From: Populus alba
Taxonomy: Eukaryota > Streptophyta > Magnoliopsida > Malpighiales > Salicaceae
Direction: 5' to 3'
Length of the DNA: 64,000 nt
Assembly: GCF_005239225.2 (NCBI RefSeq)
Contig: NC_133302.1
Coordinates: 10,821,991-10,885,990, forward strand
Below the pieces are notes generated by a model, which saw only the letters and a program-made list of their open reading frames with translations, did not search any database and had not been told where the DNA came from. Made by a program: the position numbers and the translations under genes. Numbering within the stretch: the first letter of the stretch is position 1; each line of letters starts with the position of its first letter. Positions 11,291 to 23,240 of the stretch are shown here, piece after piece.

Positions 11291-14200
11291 AAATTAAAAA
11301 TAATCAAATCAATTTTGTTTTGACCATTCTTTTTTAAAAAAAGTCAATGTTTTTTTTACCCATGCTTTATACTAAGTTGACCTGGGTTTTTAACCTTATC
11401 GAGTCGAGTTCATCCTTTCTCTATTTTTTTTAAAAAAACTTGGATGAGTCTAGTCCCGAATTAACTAGTCAAGTCAATCATAATTTTATAACTAAAGTTA
11501 TTATAATACTATTAATTTTAACATTTAATATAAACTAAAATAAAAAATATAATATCTAATTATTTTTTAAAATATATAAGTTTGATAACAATATATATTA
11601 AATATAAAAAATTTTTTTATATTTTTTTATATCTTATTTATTCAGACCAAATAAAATATAAAAAATTATTATTTTATCTTATATATCATTATTAAATACA
11701 ATTTTATTTTTATTTCTTTACTTATTTTTCTTGTCTCTAGTATCTGTAATGACTCTGTAACAGTACCTTACATAATTCCTGGCAAGAGATGCCCTGATTA
11801 TGTGCAGAGGGTGGCCTGGCCTTTGTACTTTAAGTCAGTTGAAGGCCTTTTTCACTTTTAACCTAAAAGTAATATATGCAATGAATGTAATTATATATTT
11901 TCGTGTCAGCATACCTAAAGAATAATTTTATTTTATTACTTGTTCGCAATTTGTTTTTCTCTTGTAACCCCACGAAAATGCACAATCGTTGTGATTTTTG
12001 TTTCAGTATGCAAACTATTAGATTAAAAAAAAAAACTCACATGCTAATACTTGAGTTTAAAATTGTTTTGCATTAGTACCGTTTTGGTATTTTAGCATTG
12101 ACCCAGGATAAGATAAATATTGTAGTTTTTATTTGAAAAAAAAACCTTTAATTTGTAACAAAGGGGTGTTTTATTATTTCACTTTCAAAAACACAAAAAA
12201 AAAAAACCTTATTATTCTTAAATTTTAAATCTTGATATATGGGGTCAAAAAGCATTTTCTTCATTGCATTATTAGTTTTTTTTTATTTATTTATTATAGG
12301 TTTACTTAAAGATAACTTAGCATTTTAATAAATGATTTTTTTTTAAAAAAAAAAATTGATGCATGCATTACATAAAATGGTTGCTCTGCGATATTCGAAC
12401 GACTCATGTGGCTAATTTTAATGTTCAAAAACATGGTTCTGCGGCAATGTCAAATTTATCTCAATAGTTTCTCCATGAATTAGCGATACGTGTACTCAAA
12501 GGACTTTTTTTGACACTGACTACCAATTTATTTTCTTCTTTTCTCTCTCATTCTTTGTTTTTAAACTCTACCCTCCAATTCCTCAAATCAACTCTTCAAT
12601 TTTTTTTTCCTTTTGATTTAGTCCTTGTTATTTTGATTATTGTTTGTTTTATATGAAATCATTTATAAAACTATTTTTCTTTTCAATTTCATCTTAATTC
12701 AATTTTTTTTTCATTTTTTAAATTTTGTCCATCAAATTTTTATTTTGATAAATTTTTTAAATTGATTTTCCCCCCAATTTCATACTTCAATAAAATCGGT
12801 TTGGGTTTAAGCTTCTATATTGAGCTCTTATCTAGAATTTCACCAATTTTGTTTTGAAAATTAACTCAGCTTTAAGAGATTCGTTTAGGTTTGTCTAGGT
12901 GTTTTTTTAATAATTTTTGTAAGCTAATATTTTTTCAATTACATCATTCAATATTTGTTTAATTGGAGATTGAGTTTTTTTTTTTTTATTTGATTTGTAT
13001 GTCATTTGTTTTATTATTTTTTTATTTAACTGAGTTATCTTGAGTTTTTTTATTTGTCATTCTTTGTTAAATTTATTTTTTTTTAAAAAATTATTCTTGA
13101 ATTAAATAGAATTAATTAATTGAATATAGATATGATATGCTCATTTCATGATGTGTTTGTTTTATGTGCTTTCAACGTCATTGCTCTAGTAGCATGTGCA
13201 GCTTCCTTTGGTGTTGTTGTGTATTCTTTTGCGGTGAAATTTGAACCATCTTTGTGAACTTTTCTAGTGGTAAGTAATGTCTACAGTGGAGTGACAATGA
13301 TACCTTAATAAGTTTTTCTTTCTTCTCATTTCAAGTATGATGATGATAGCTTATTTTTTTTATAGTTATTTATTATTCGATGTTTTTTTAAGGATTCATC
13401 TATAGTCATTTTTTCATTTTCTTATTTTAACATCGGGTTTGTAGTGAATTGGACCTTTTTATTTATTTCATCTTCTTTTATATAAATCATGGCCTTGAAA
13501 AACATCACAATGTTTGGTTAGTGCTCAGTTTTATAATAGTCTATTTTTTCTATCATATTATTAAATAAAAAATTATTCTGAAAAAAATTTATTATAAATT
13601 AAGCTTCATGATTTATTTTGATTTACTTTGCAATTTTTGTTATAGTTAACAAAAGCCGAAGAGTCAAGATGCGGTTTTACTACAATTACTTGAAATGAGT
13701 TTGGATAACATCTTTTTTTTATTAGATATGACATCAACTATTCCTCAAGCAGCCAATTAGTTAACCATAGATATATTTTAATTAATGGTCATATAATCGA
13801 TATATCAAATTATCGCTGCAAATCCTGAGATATTATTACAACGAATGATGAACAAAAATCTAGAGTTATGATTCTGAATTCTCTTGATTCATTCCCCTAG
13901 GAGGAATTGCCGCGATCTTAGAAAAACACACCAGCATTGAATTGGTGCTTTTTTTTTTGAGCATATGTTTTCTATCATATTATTAAATAAAAAATGATTA
14001 AAAAAGAAACATAATTATTTAAAATTAGACTTCATAATTTATTTCAATATGCTTTTATAAGATTATCGTAGTCTCAGAAAAAAGATCCTAGTATTGACTT
14101 GGTGCTTGATTTTGCAATTAATTTTATTTCATATAATTTAGGTTAAAAAAATTAAGTTATTAAAATCAGTGAAGTTCATGATTTATATTCACAAGTTTGA

Positions 14201-14339
14201 TAAGTTAATCTAATTTGATCCAAGTTTGATGTACCATCATTTTAGTATTTTTTTTAAAAAAATATTATCTTGAAAATATATTTAAAATAAAAATATATTT
14301 TTATTAATATTTGAATTTCTTTTTATTTTTTAAGTTTAC
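11291..14339. other. AT-rich intergenic DNA with a T-rich dispersed repeat, no gene
   Basis: No coding region is supported. The stretch at 12530-13110 is T-rich on this strand with phrases such as TTTAGTCCTTGTTATTTTGATTATT and resembles the T-rich block at 46780-47470, suggesting the same dispersed repeat. Further short duplications (TATCATATTATTAAATAAAAAATGATT near 13550 and 13970) are present. Confidence 0.45.
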
Positions 14340-14760
14340 ATTAGTCACGCTAAACAACTGCGGCGCATTTTAATTTGGAGCTCCAATGAAGATTCTGGAT
14401 GAGCACGTGGTATAGCACGGAACACCGATCCACTAGATTTTATTATGCTGGATCAGAAACCATCAACTCCACGCATCGTATCTGTGGTGATTATTAATAT
14501 ATATATCATTTAAGAAAACCTCCTCTTTCCTATTTCCTTTGCACCAACAGTCACCATCACAGCTGTCTAAACCATTTATACGAAACGTGTACTGGTGTCG
14601 GTGGCCGACACGTGCTTCCCGTTTCCTGTCCTGCAGAAGGCAAGCGCCAGCTTTTAATTAAGGCCGACATCCTCGCTGCGTTGTCCGTTGGTCTTACTTG
14701 AGAATCTTCTCCCGTTAAGTGAGGCGCGATAGGCTAGTTTAGTAGTAGACTAGTTAAGTA
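14340..14760. promoter_or_regulatory. GC-richer island with G-box and DRE/CRT motifs
   Basis: This 400-bp stretch stands out from the AT-rich surroundings. It has a CACGTG G-box at 14404-14409, a second at 14609-14614 that overlaps a GCCGAC DRE core at 14604-14609 (GCCGACACGTG), and another GCCGAC at 14663-14668. A perfect 7-bp inverted repeat, GTGTCGG/CCGACAC, spans 14595-14611. These motifs are known binding cores for bZIP/bHLH and DREB factors. No gene starts directly downstream; the next is CDI more than 1.6 kb away. Function is inferred from motifs only. Confidence 0.35.
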
Positions 14761-14779
14761 GTGTACAGGACTAGAAAAA

Positions 14780-15300
14780 AACTGGAAAAAACAAAGAAAA
14801 CTGGAAAAAAAAAATAATTAAAAAATTGAAATATAAAAAAATTGATTAAATTAATTGTTTAGATTGGTTTTGGTTTTATAAATTTAAAATAAAAAAAACC
14901 GAGCTAAAACAAGCCAAAACAAAGAAAAAAATTAAGCCAAAACCGATTGGTTTGAAACCGGAAAAAACCAAGTCAAAACAAAGCCAAACAAAAAAAACTA
15001 AGCCAAAACCGAAAAAACCGAGCTAAAAACCAATTTTTTTCTAAAAAACCAAAACCGAACCGAAACAAAAAAACCAAGCCAAAACAAAGCCAAACAAAAA
15101 AAACTAAGCCAAAACCAAAAAAACCGAGCTAAATTGGTTTGAACCAATTTTTTTCTAAAAACCAAACCGAACCGAAACTGTTTCGGTTCGGTTTTGTTTT
15201 TTTAGAAAAAAATTGGTTCTGGTTTCGGTTCGGTTTTGGTTTTTTAGAAAAAAATTTGATTTGGTTATTTTTTTAATAAAAACCGAACCGAACCGAAAAT
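14780..15300. repeat. Fold-back (inverted) repeat of AACCGAACCG type
   Basis: The left part is A/C-rich with AAACCGAGCTAAAAC, AAGCCAAAACC and AACCGAACCGAAAC phrases, including a direct duplication about 103 bp apart (near 14968 and 15071). The right part is its complement. The inner arms, 15142-15178 and 15181-15217, are nearly perfect complements with almost no loop. A second left copy at 15029-15066 can pair with 15222-15262. The structure resembles a fold-back transposon or MITE. Confidence 0.75.
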
Positions 15301-15470
15301 GATTATCTCTAATTGTGTTTGACACTGTTTTGAAAAAAAAATATTATTTTTTATTTTAAATTTATATATTTTTGATGTTTTCATATCATTTTGATATGTT
15401 AATATCAAAAATAATTTTTAAAAAATAAAAAATATTATTTTTAATATATTTTACTATACAACAAAAGTAT
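15300..15470 (+). mobile_element. Partial copy of a dispersed short inverted-repeat element (MITE-like)
   Basis: It contains the core GTTTTCATATCATTTTGATATGTTAATATCAAAAATAATTTTTAAAAAATAAAAAATATTATTTT, which recurs at 37095, 49640 and 61320 in this window. The outer ends are poorly preserved here. It directly abuts the fold-back repeat. Confidence 0.55.
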
Positions 15471-16430
15471 GAGACTATGAGCTTATCATTATGCCTCCTT
15501 ATTAATTTGGTAATGACATTTGTATCTCAAGGAAAAAAATGAATTACCCTTCTAATTAAGCTAAATGTTGTTGTGTGAGGGGAAAATGACAAATTTATAT
15601 ATGAATCCACAGTAAAGTAAATTAAGTGTGAATGCAATAAAAGTGTGATGACTTTTAGTTTTTTTTTTTTTTTTTTTAATGTCCATTACCGGAACGAGAG
15701 AATCAAAATGAAAATGAAGGAATTGGTTTGATATTTTTAATTCTAATGTTATGTTTAGAAAATTGATATAAAATTCAAATATTTAACTGCTATTTTTTAG
15801 ATACAAAAAATAATGATTGTAAAATAATTTTATCAATGATGGTGATAATAAAAAAAATAAAAGTTATTATAATAGTAGTATTGATGGAGGAGAAGTAGAT
15901 GGTAAAATAATTTTAATAATATCATAATACAAATTATATATTTTAAAAATTTAATGCCACCTCTATAAAAAGTTATGGTTGTAAAAGAAAAGTGAGACGG
16001 TGAAGGTAGAGGTAGCAGTAATATATCTATTTTTTTAAAAAAAAATATATCGTGGTTGTAATAGTAGAGATTAAAACAATAATAGTAATAAAAATAATTA
16101 ATATATAATGAATAACAATAGCATATTATTTAAAAAACAAAACTATTCCTTTGTTAATTGAGAAAAAAAAACTATGTTTAATTTTCATTTTTGTTCCCAC
16201 TTTTCTTTTCAACCAAACGGAATGGAACTCTCTTTCTCATTCCGTTCACTCGTTATTATTAGCCATAACTTGAGAAGTAAAAGATATAAAGTTAAAGTCA
16301 GAAAAGAAAACGAAAATTAAACATTTTCATCTCAAAATTAAATAATATATGCATTTCAGAAAACGGTGGGCTCTCCATAAATCTCCCTGTTTCTTGCTCA
16401 CAGCCACCGCTTAATCTTAGACAGATTGAA
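15471..16430. other. AT-rich upstream region of the CDI-like gene
   Basis: Mostly A/T-rich sequence with a poly-T run near 15660 and AATAATAGTAATA-type stretches. No gene is visible. The last 100 bases, upstream of the TATA box, should contain the proximal promoter of the next gene. Confidence 0.4.
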
Positions 16431-16437
16431 TATAAAG
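16431..16437 (+). promoter_or_regulatory. Candidate TATA box of the CDI-like gene
   Basis: TATAAAG lies in AGATTGAATATAAAGGAACTC. A start of transcription about 30 bases downstream would give a leader exon to 16518, where CTCCAG|GTACTC is a good 5' splice site. A leader intron would then run to an acceptor such as ATTCACAG at 16948. Confidence 0.5.
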
Positions 16438-16518
16438 GAACTCGATTCCCTCTCACGTCCATTACAAACCCAGATCACGCTTTCTATTTAATTCTCTTCT
16501 CTTTTTCAAGATCTCCAG

Positions 16519-16948
16519 GTACTCTCAAATCTCTTGCTGGCCCAATGTATTTTGTTCTTCTTTCTTGAGACTTGTCTGTTAAACACGTCTCGTTCTGCTT
16601 GCTGAGATGATTACTTAATGACCTGGGTTCTCTGTTAATCACTGATTGACAAAATGTGGGTGATACAACTGAGCTCCAACAACTGAATTTTATTCTTGTT
16701 TCTATGATTTGATTTGACTTCTTTACCTATGGTTAATCCGGCCACCCTTTTGATAATTATAGACTAAAACCATACTCCTATTCTGTTTGTTTCCGAAGTG
16801 TAATCTGAGCAGATGAATTTTATCATGAACTGTTAGATTGGTGTTTTACACAGATCTGTGATTTGCCTGCCTGGTCTAAATAATTGTAATTGCTGCTATA
16901 AACTGTTTGCTTGTTTGTTTTGCACGTATCTGCGATCATGATTCACAG
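16519..16948 (+). other. Probable leader (5' UTR) intron of the CDI-like gene
   Basis: The sequence CCAG|GTACTC at 16519 is a consensus donor, and a T-rich stretch ends in ATTCACAG at 16948. It removes upstream in-frame ATGs. The boundaries are inferred by eye from splice consensus. Confidence 0.5.
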
Positions 16949-16970
16949 TTCAGAGCCAGCTAGAGTGACC

Positions 16971-17732
16971 ATGACCGCGACCAATGGGGAGGTGCATCCA
17001 GTGACTTCCAACGGAGGCTTTACGAATGACAAGCCCTTCAAGATATTTGTGGGTTACGATCCATCTGAAGATGTTGCCTATGAGGTTTGTCGCCATTCTA
17101 TTTTGAAACGATCCTCAATCCCCGTTGACATCACCCCCATTGTGCAATCAGAGCTTAGAACGAAAGGCCTGTATTGGCGTGAGAGAGGCCGGCTTGAGAG
17201 CACGGAGTTCTCTTTTACTCGTTTCTTGACCCCGCATTTGGCTAACTATGATGGTTGGGCAATGTTTGTTGATTGTGATTTCCTCTACTTAGCTGACATT
17301 AAGGAATTGAGGGATTTGATTGATGATAAGTATGCCATCATGTGTGTGCATCATGACTATGCTCCGAAAGAGACCACAAAAATGGACGGGGCGGTGCAAA
17401 CTGTGTATCCAAGGAAGAACTGGTCTTCCATGGTGCTGTACAATTGTGGGCATCCGAAGAACAAGGTTCTGACGCCTGAGGTTGTAAGTACCCAAACTGG
17501 TGCTTTCCTTCATAGGTTTCAATGGCTTGAGGACGAAGAAATTGGTTCCATCCCATTTGTGTGGAATTTCCTGGAGGGTCATAACAAAGTTGTGGAGGGT
17601 GACACAACAACATTTCCTAAAGCAATACATTATACTCGTGGTGGCCCATGGTTCGAGGCTTGGAAGCATTGTGAGTTTGCAGAAATGTGGTTGAAGGAGA
17701 AGGATGAGTGCGTGAAGGAAGCAAATAAATAA
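16971..17732 (+). CDS. CDI: CDI-like nucleotide-diphospho-sugar transferase
   Basis: An intact single-exon coding frame of 253 residues from the ATG at 16971; in-frame ATGs at 16938 and 16911 would add 11 or 20 residues. The later start is preferred because a likely leader-intron acceptor (TTCACAG) ends at 16948, after the other two. The protein begins an alpha/beta fold at KPFKIFVGYDP (residues 21-31) and has a DxD-type metal/nucleotide-sugar motif, FVDCDFLYLAD (D101, D103), with conserved blocks MVLYNCGHP, GSIPFVWN and HYTRGGPW. These match the plant family of Arabidopsis CDI (At1g64980), a GT8-like putative transferase reported to be needed for pollen germination and tube growth. No signal peptide or membrane segment is seen. 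Donor and acceptor sugars are unknown. Transcript reads over 16460-16980 would settle the start. Confidence 0.88.
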   Translation: MTATNGEVHPVTSNGGFTNDKPFKIFVGYDPSEDVAYEVCRHSILKRSSIPVDITPIVQSELRTKGLYWRERGRLESTEFSFTRFLTPHLANYDGWAMFVDCDFLYLADIKELRDLIDDKYAIMCVHHDYAPKETTKMDGAVQTVYPRKNWSSMVLYNCGHPKNKVLTPEVVSTQTGAFLHRFQWLEDEEIGSIPFVWNFLEGHNKVVEGDTTTFPKAIHYTRGGPWFEAWKHCEFAEMWLKEKDECVKEANK

Positions 17733-18239
17733 TTCAAAAGTAGATATCATTCATCAGCTGGAGTTGTTTTTTATTTATTTATTTTTAACAAAAATTAATG
17801 AGGAGGCCTATCTTCTTGTGCTCTGTTATTCTTACTTCATTTGTAATCTGTATTATCATATGCTACCATGTGTGTATTTCTTGGCAGCAGAGCTGGTACA
17901 AGTGCATCATCTGTCCTGAACTCCTCTTATATCAGGAACTGCTTTCCTATGTATTTATGAGCATTTTTTAAGAAAGTTCTAGTTTTTTTTTTCCAACTCT
18001 AGGGTTGAAGATCACCGTACACACTAGTTTCAATTCTTGGTGATATTGAACTCTCTGTATAATTTTGATCCATAACCACATTCAGCCATAGCTGGATCTT
18101 TGAAGCTCTAGACAAGGCAAAACGAGACATAAACAGTGGCAGTTAGCAATATAACCTTGGACAACAGCTAATGCAAGTACAAACAAAAGCAAACTACTGA
18201 AAGTTCCAGCTCTTGCAAAGAGAATCATATTTGGGATTT

Positions 18240-18770
18240 ACATACAATAGCTTCCTGCAGAATTCTTGTTTCCTGAAAATCCAAGTCGAATAAAGCTGGA
18301 AATTCTATCAACAACGGGGCAAACAATCTTGTTCCTTTCCTTGCAATCTTGATACATAAAGGAGCACCATGAAGTTCTTAACAGAACAGATAACATCTCT
18401 GCCTTGATGATAACCACAGCAACGTGTGCTGCTCCGAATTGATCTTTATAAAACCATCTGCAGGAGGCAGCCATCTAGACAGCCCTTGATTGCAGGAAGC
18501 GGAAGTAAATGAGTTGAGCTTCTTGTTAGCTTCCTGGTAATATCAAGAGAGATTTGACACAGCAATCTCAAGAATGTCATTGTTATTTATGCACTTGTCC
18601 TGAAACACTCTTTGATTGCAGCAGTACCAGATTGCCCACAGGATTATAGAAATCCTTCCCATCACAGGAACCTCAAGTGAAAGAACTTTCCTTGAAAACA
18701 AGCTGAACACATCCATAAAAAGTGATGCAGATAAAAGCAAAGGATAACGGGGTTTGTTCCAAGTCAAAAT
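18240..18770 (-). mobile_element. LINE (non-LTR retrotransposon) 3' fragment, zf-RVT to RNase H region
   Basis: On the minus strand the upper part reads VMGRISIILWAIWYCCNQRVFQDK, the familiar W-x-IW-x-x-RN-x-x-VF block that follows the zinc-binding reverse transcriptase domain of plant LINE proteins. Lower down it reads SRWLPPADGFIKIN, the start of the LINE-type RNase H domain (usually WxPPPxGxxKxN). Stops and frameshifts separate the pieces, so it is a dead fragment. It lies tail-to-tail with the CDI-like gene, about 500 bases beyond its stop codon. Confidence 0.65.
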
Positions 18771-18780
18771 TCTTAAAGAT

Positions 18781-19800
18781 TAAGAACATTATAATTATGG
18801 AGAGACTCTTAAAAAAATCATTTTTTATTTATCTCACTTACCAAAAAGTTATTACAATTTTTTATACAGAAGAAAGTTAAAACCCCAATAATATTAAATA
18901 GAAAAAATAAATTAGAAAAACTATTATCTTCAAATAGGAAAAGAAATCAGAAAAGCATAATAATACAAAATAAAAAAAATATTAACAAAGAAAAATATCT
19001 ATTTTTTTAAAAAACATCATCACACAAATAACTCATGATTTTACTTGAAAAACATTTTTCTTCTCCTTCTAAAGATTAACAATCATTGTGGCTGGCTTAA
19101 CCTTTTTCATATAAATCCTATCATTACAGTAGGTTTGATTTCAAATCATAACCTCTACCGTTGCGACCGATTAATTTAAAAATCATTTTCCCTCTCCAAA
19201 TAAATATTCCATTTGATAACATTATTCTATCCCAAATGCATATTTTATATGTATCATTTTCCTGTTCCGAAGATCCATCTTGAAAGCATATTTCATATGG
19301 TATTATTTTCACATTCATATAACATATTTGATTTTACTCATTGTTTCCATATTTGCATTATTTATCATTTTCATGCTCATATTTCATTTACTCATTATTT
19401 TTCATAATCATTCCTTACATTAACGTCATATTAACTTGCTCATCTTTATTTCTCAATCACTTATTTTCATTGATTTTTTACTTGTTTACTTTTCATCGAT
19501 TCTTCATTTGTTTACTCACATCGTATTTATATTTTTATAATTAAACAAAAACACTCTTTAAAATAAAAGAAAGAGGGTGACGAATATCTACCTGGTACTC
19601 TTGTTGTGCTCCTGTTCGTCACCCTTATAATATTCAAGAAGGTATCTAAATTAGTATCCAAATTTATTCCAACCATTATCTCAACTACTCATTCACATCA
19701 TTTTTCCACTTTCATAATAAAGTTCATGGATATGCCACTGTTGTTCACAAATTTCATTAATTTTTATTCATTTGATCATTGTTGCTTATCAATTCATTCA
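18781..19800. other. AT-rich intergenic DNA, no gene
   Basis: T-rich and A-rich sequence. The frames seen on both strands are low-complexity (Phe/Leu/Ser/His-rich) and have no domain. A short inverted repeat sits inside it at 19574-19625 and is listed separately. Confidence 0.4.
19574..19625. repeat. 11-bp inverted repeat (stem-loop)
   Basis: AGGGTGACGAA at 19574-19584 is the exact complement of TTCGTCACCCT at 19615-19625, with 30 bases between. It could be a hairpin or a remnant of transposon ends. Confidence 0.7.
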
Positions 19801-19804
19801 TTTC

Positions 19805-20095
19805 CACAATCTCATTTAATGTCTAAGTATGTCAACTTTTTTCCATATTCAAATTCAATGTCCAAACATTTCATCAACTAATTCCATATTTCAATTTAAT
19901 GTCTAAACATTACATGTAACCATTTTTCATAATATGATTCAATATCTACGCATTACATCAACCATTTACATAATCCTATTCAATATCTAACTATTTTATC
20001 AACTAAACCGAATGTTTGAACTTTTCGTCAATGAATTTCATTGTTTAAATATCTAAACTTTTTATCAATGAATTTTAATGTCTAAACTTTGAAAA
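19805..20095. repeat. Minisatellite of about 41 bp, five clear copies plus diverged ones
   Basis: The phrase ATTCAATGTCTAAACATT (with variants) starts at 19814, 19853, 19894, 19937 and 19978, giving spacings of 39, 41, 43 and 41 bases. Units also share CATCAACTAATTCCATATT-like sequence. Diverged copies continue to about 20090. Confidence 0.8.
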
Positions 20096-22930
20096 TCCAT
20101 GTATACCATTTTATCAAACACTTGGGGGGCAATAACTCAACTTATAAAATTCATAGAAATTTCACAACTCATCCCTCCAAAACATATCGCAATGTTTTAG
20201 CACATCTCAATTTAATATACAATCATTATAACCAAGATTTTATATATGATTCCTCATTATAACACGTATTTTACACAAATTCATGCTCTAATTAACAATT
20301 TTATTATCAATTAATATTCACAAAACAACAACAACACAAAGGCATGCCCCAATTAACAATTTCATGATCAATTTATATTCTTGAAGCAATAACAACACAA
20401 TACTACATCCTAATTAATAGTTTCTCCTTCGATTTCCAACTAACTTTATCATCCTCTTTTCTATACAACTAATTATAAATTTTAAGGCTTTTATTTTCCT
20501 TTACTAATTTAGGAAACAAAGATGAAATTAAAGGATAACTAAGACTTTTACTACATCTAATAAACTCAGTTTAATGGTTAATTGTAATGGAATTAAGAAC
20601 AAACCTCTTACTTCTCTTTCTTTGAAACTTCCCTCACCAAAACACTCTACACTTTCATTTTCTCTCTAAGCACACACATGTTTGTATAGATTTTTAATAT
20701 GATTATGAACCTCTCTCTGCCAACTATGCTATGAGTTTGGAAAAAAGAAAGAAAGAACAATCACAAGCTATTCTCCCTCTATTTTCTCTTCTTAAGGCTT
20801 AAAGGATAACTAAGCTTCCTATAACATATAATCAACTCAATTTAATGGTTAATTATAATGAAAAAGGTTTAGGAGATTTTTAGCTGGTGATTCGTGTGGA
20901 TTACCATTAGAGATCAGATATATAGACAACTTGTGGGTTGAAATAACCCAGTTTTGAAGCAAATATTCAAAGTCGAAAAGAACATCTGATCTTTAAGTAA
21001 TCTTCACATAAACTCTAAATAACTTTAGATCTGTATAACAGGATTTTTGAGACTCCTAAATTTTTTTTATATTTACAATTTTCACTCCATGTATGTGTTT
21101 CAAGAAACCTAACAAACTTTGAGAGGACAAAATGGTTGGTGAACTTGACATTGGTTGTGAATCCTTTTGAACCTTAGTACCTAAGTATCGACTCAACACT
21201 TTTATTGGTATATGTATATACCTAGTTATAAAAACAAGACCATCCTGGCGAGTCAATTTAGGATTTCGTTAACCTGGAGCTTGGATCGATCTGAGTTTTA
21301 AAAAATAAAGAAATGATTTGACCTACCCTAACTCGGTTAAAAATATAGGTTGACTTGATACCTACCGGACTTAGGTAAAAGCCAATCAAGAACCTTTAAA
21401 AAAAAAAAAAAACCTATTTAGGTCAAAATGATGTCGTTTTAAATAAAATAAGAGTCAACCTGGTTTGACCCTTTCAATTTATGACCAAAACCTTATCTTG
21501 GACCGACCTTTGAGTTAGATTTTAAAATTACGAGTATAAATGAAAATAAGATCAAAATAAAATACATTTGAAACAAACATTGTTAAAACTTCATAGTATT
21601 CTTTTGATTATCAAAAACATCTTTTTCCTATCACTTAAACTAGTTAGTTTACCCCGCGCTATATTGTGGATATGATTCCAATCTAATTTGTAATTAAAGA
21701 CAAGAAGCATTCAAGAATTAAAAAAAATAGTGTTTGTATTTTTTTATAAAATAAATTAAAAAATATATAAACTGATATATCATATAAAAAGTTATTAACA
21801 CTAGTTAAAGACTAAATTGGGAATTTAATCTTCATTTTAAGAAGCAAAAGATAGATGCTCATGTAAATATTTGTGTATTTTTTTTATTTTATTTATTTAT
21901 TTGTATGACAGTAAAAATGAATATTCATAAGAAATACAATGACTTCAAATTTAGAGAAAAGCATATTTTTTAGTCAAAATTATCTTTTCTTGTTGTATAT
22001 TTATATTTTGTTTTAAAAAATATCCTTTTTATTTATTTTATTGAATAAAACAATGAATGTAATTAAAATATAATTTCAAAATAAAATAAAATTATTGACT
22101 TGAAATAAGGAATAAAAAATGTATTTTTGTAATCCAAACTTCTTTTTCTTATTCATTGGTTTCCTTTTGTTTTACAAAACATATATTTTTCATTAAAAAA
22201 TGTTTTTTTCTTAAATTAAACTTATCATAATATTAAAAAACAAAAAATATTTTTTAAAATAGCACAAACAACAAATATTTTTCAATCATTGAAAGTACCT
22301 CAAGTTGCTGGAAATTAAAATTCAAGTTCCTAAACTCTAAAAAATCCTAATTTGAACCTTGTTTTGACCCCAAAACATGACAAAAAAAACATCTTATAGA
22401 CTTTTAAATCACTCATTTCTAACTACAAAACACATTTTAATTGTCCAAAACACTCAAAATCAAACCAAATTAAAAACAAAAATCTTGCTCTACTTGTTGT
22501 GAATAAGTGAATACAAAAGCCACCTAAGTTAAGTTTCTCTCTTATATACAACTTCAAAAACGCCAAAATTATTTGTTATTGGTTGCTATACTTTGCCATA
22601 TGAGAGATTTCTCTCTTTTATCTAGACATTTATGGACTAAAATGCAAGAAAAATCTTAAGAACTAAATCATAAAAATCTTAAAGAACTAGGACCAAATAT
22701 GAAAAAGTAAAACCCAAGGGACCAAATTGTACATTTTTTCTTGATCATTGATCTTTGATCTTTTATTTTTTGTTTTAGGTACAACCTCAAATTCATTATG
22801 TAAAATTGTGGAATATTCGGGCAGATGAGAACATGTAACAATAGATAAAAACATGTCAACATAATTCGCAAGGATATAATTGAAAAGAAATAAAGTTCAA
22901 TAATCAAAGCAAAAAAGGATAAAAAATTCA
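20096..22930. other. Intergenic DNA with retroelement-like repeats, no gene
   Basis: No coding region is supported. A duplicated unit of about 70 bp around 20285-20420 shares CAACAACACAA and TAATTAACAATTT. The phrase AAAGGATAACTAAG...TTTAATGGTTAATTATAATG occurs at 20531 and again at 20811, about 280 bp apart. The stretch 21240-21540 carries the GACTCGG/GGTTAACCT phrases of the repeat at 10771-11290. The rest is AT-rich. Confidence 0.45.
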
Positions 22931-23240
22931 AGGATCAATAAGAAAAACATTGGCTTTGCAACAGTGAAATAGAAGAGGAGCTGCAATTGATGAAGTGCAT
23001 GAATTGTAAACACTGAAACAGTGAAAGGCCAAATATTTAGTTTTTTTTTTTTTTAATTGTAAATTGTAATTTTTACTTGATTTGACAGAAAAAATATATA
23101 TATCCCAGGACATGAACTCTCTCTGGCAACACAAATACTAATGGCACATCTGATGTTTACGATAAAACAGACTGGACAGTAGAATTTGAGAGAGGAAAAA
23201 ACAAAAGGAGATAAAATCTGGGTTATAATAAGCAACTGCC

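Noticed and set aside
17289..17750. Minus-strand frame of 153 codons
   Set aside because: It is a shadow of the CDI-like coding frame; the plus-strand protein is clearly the real one.
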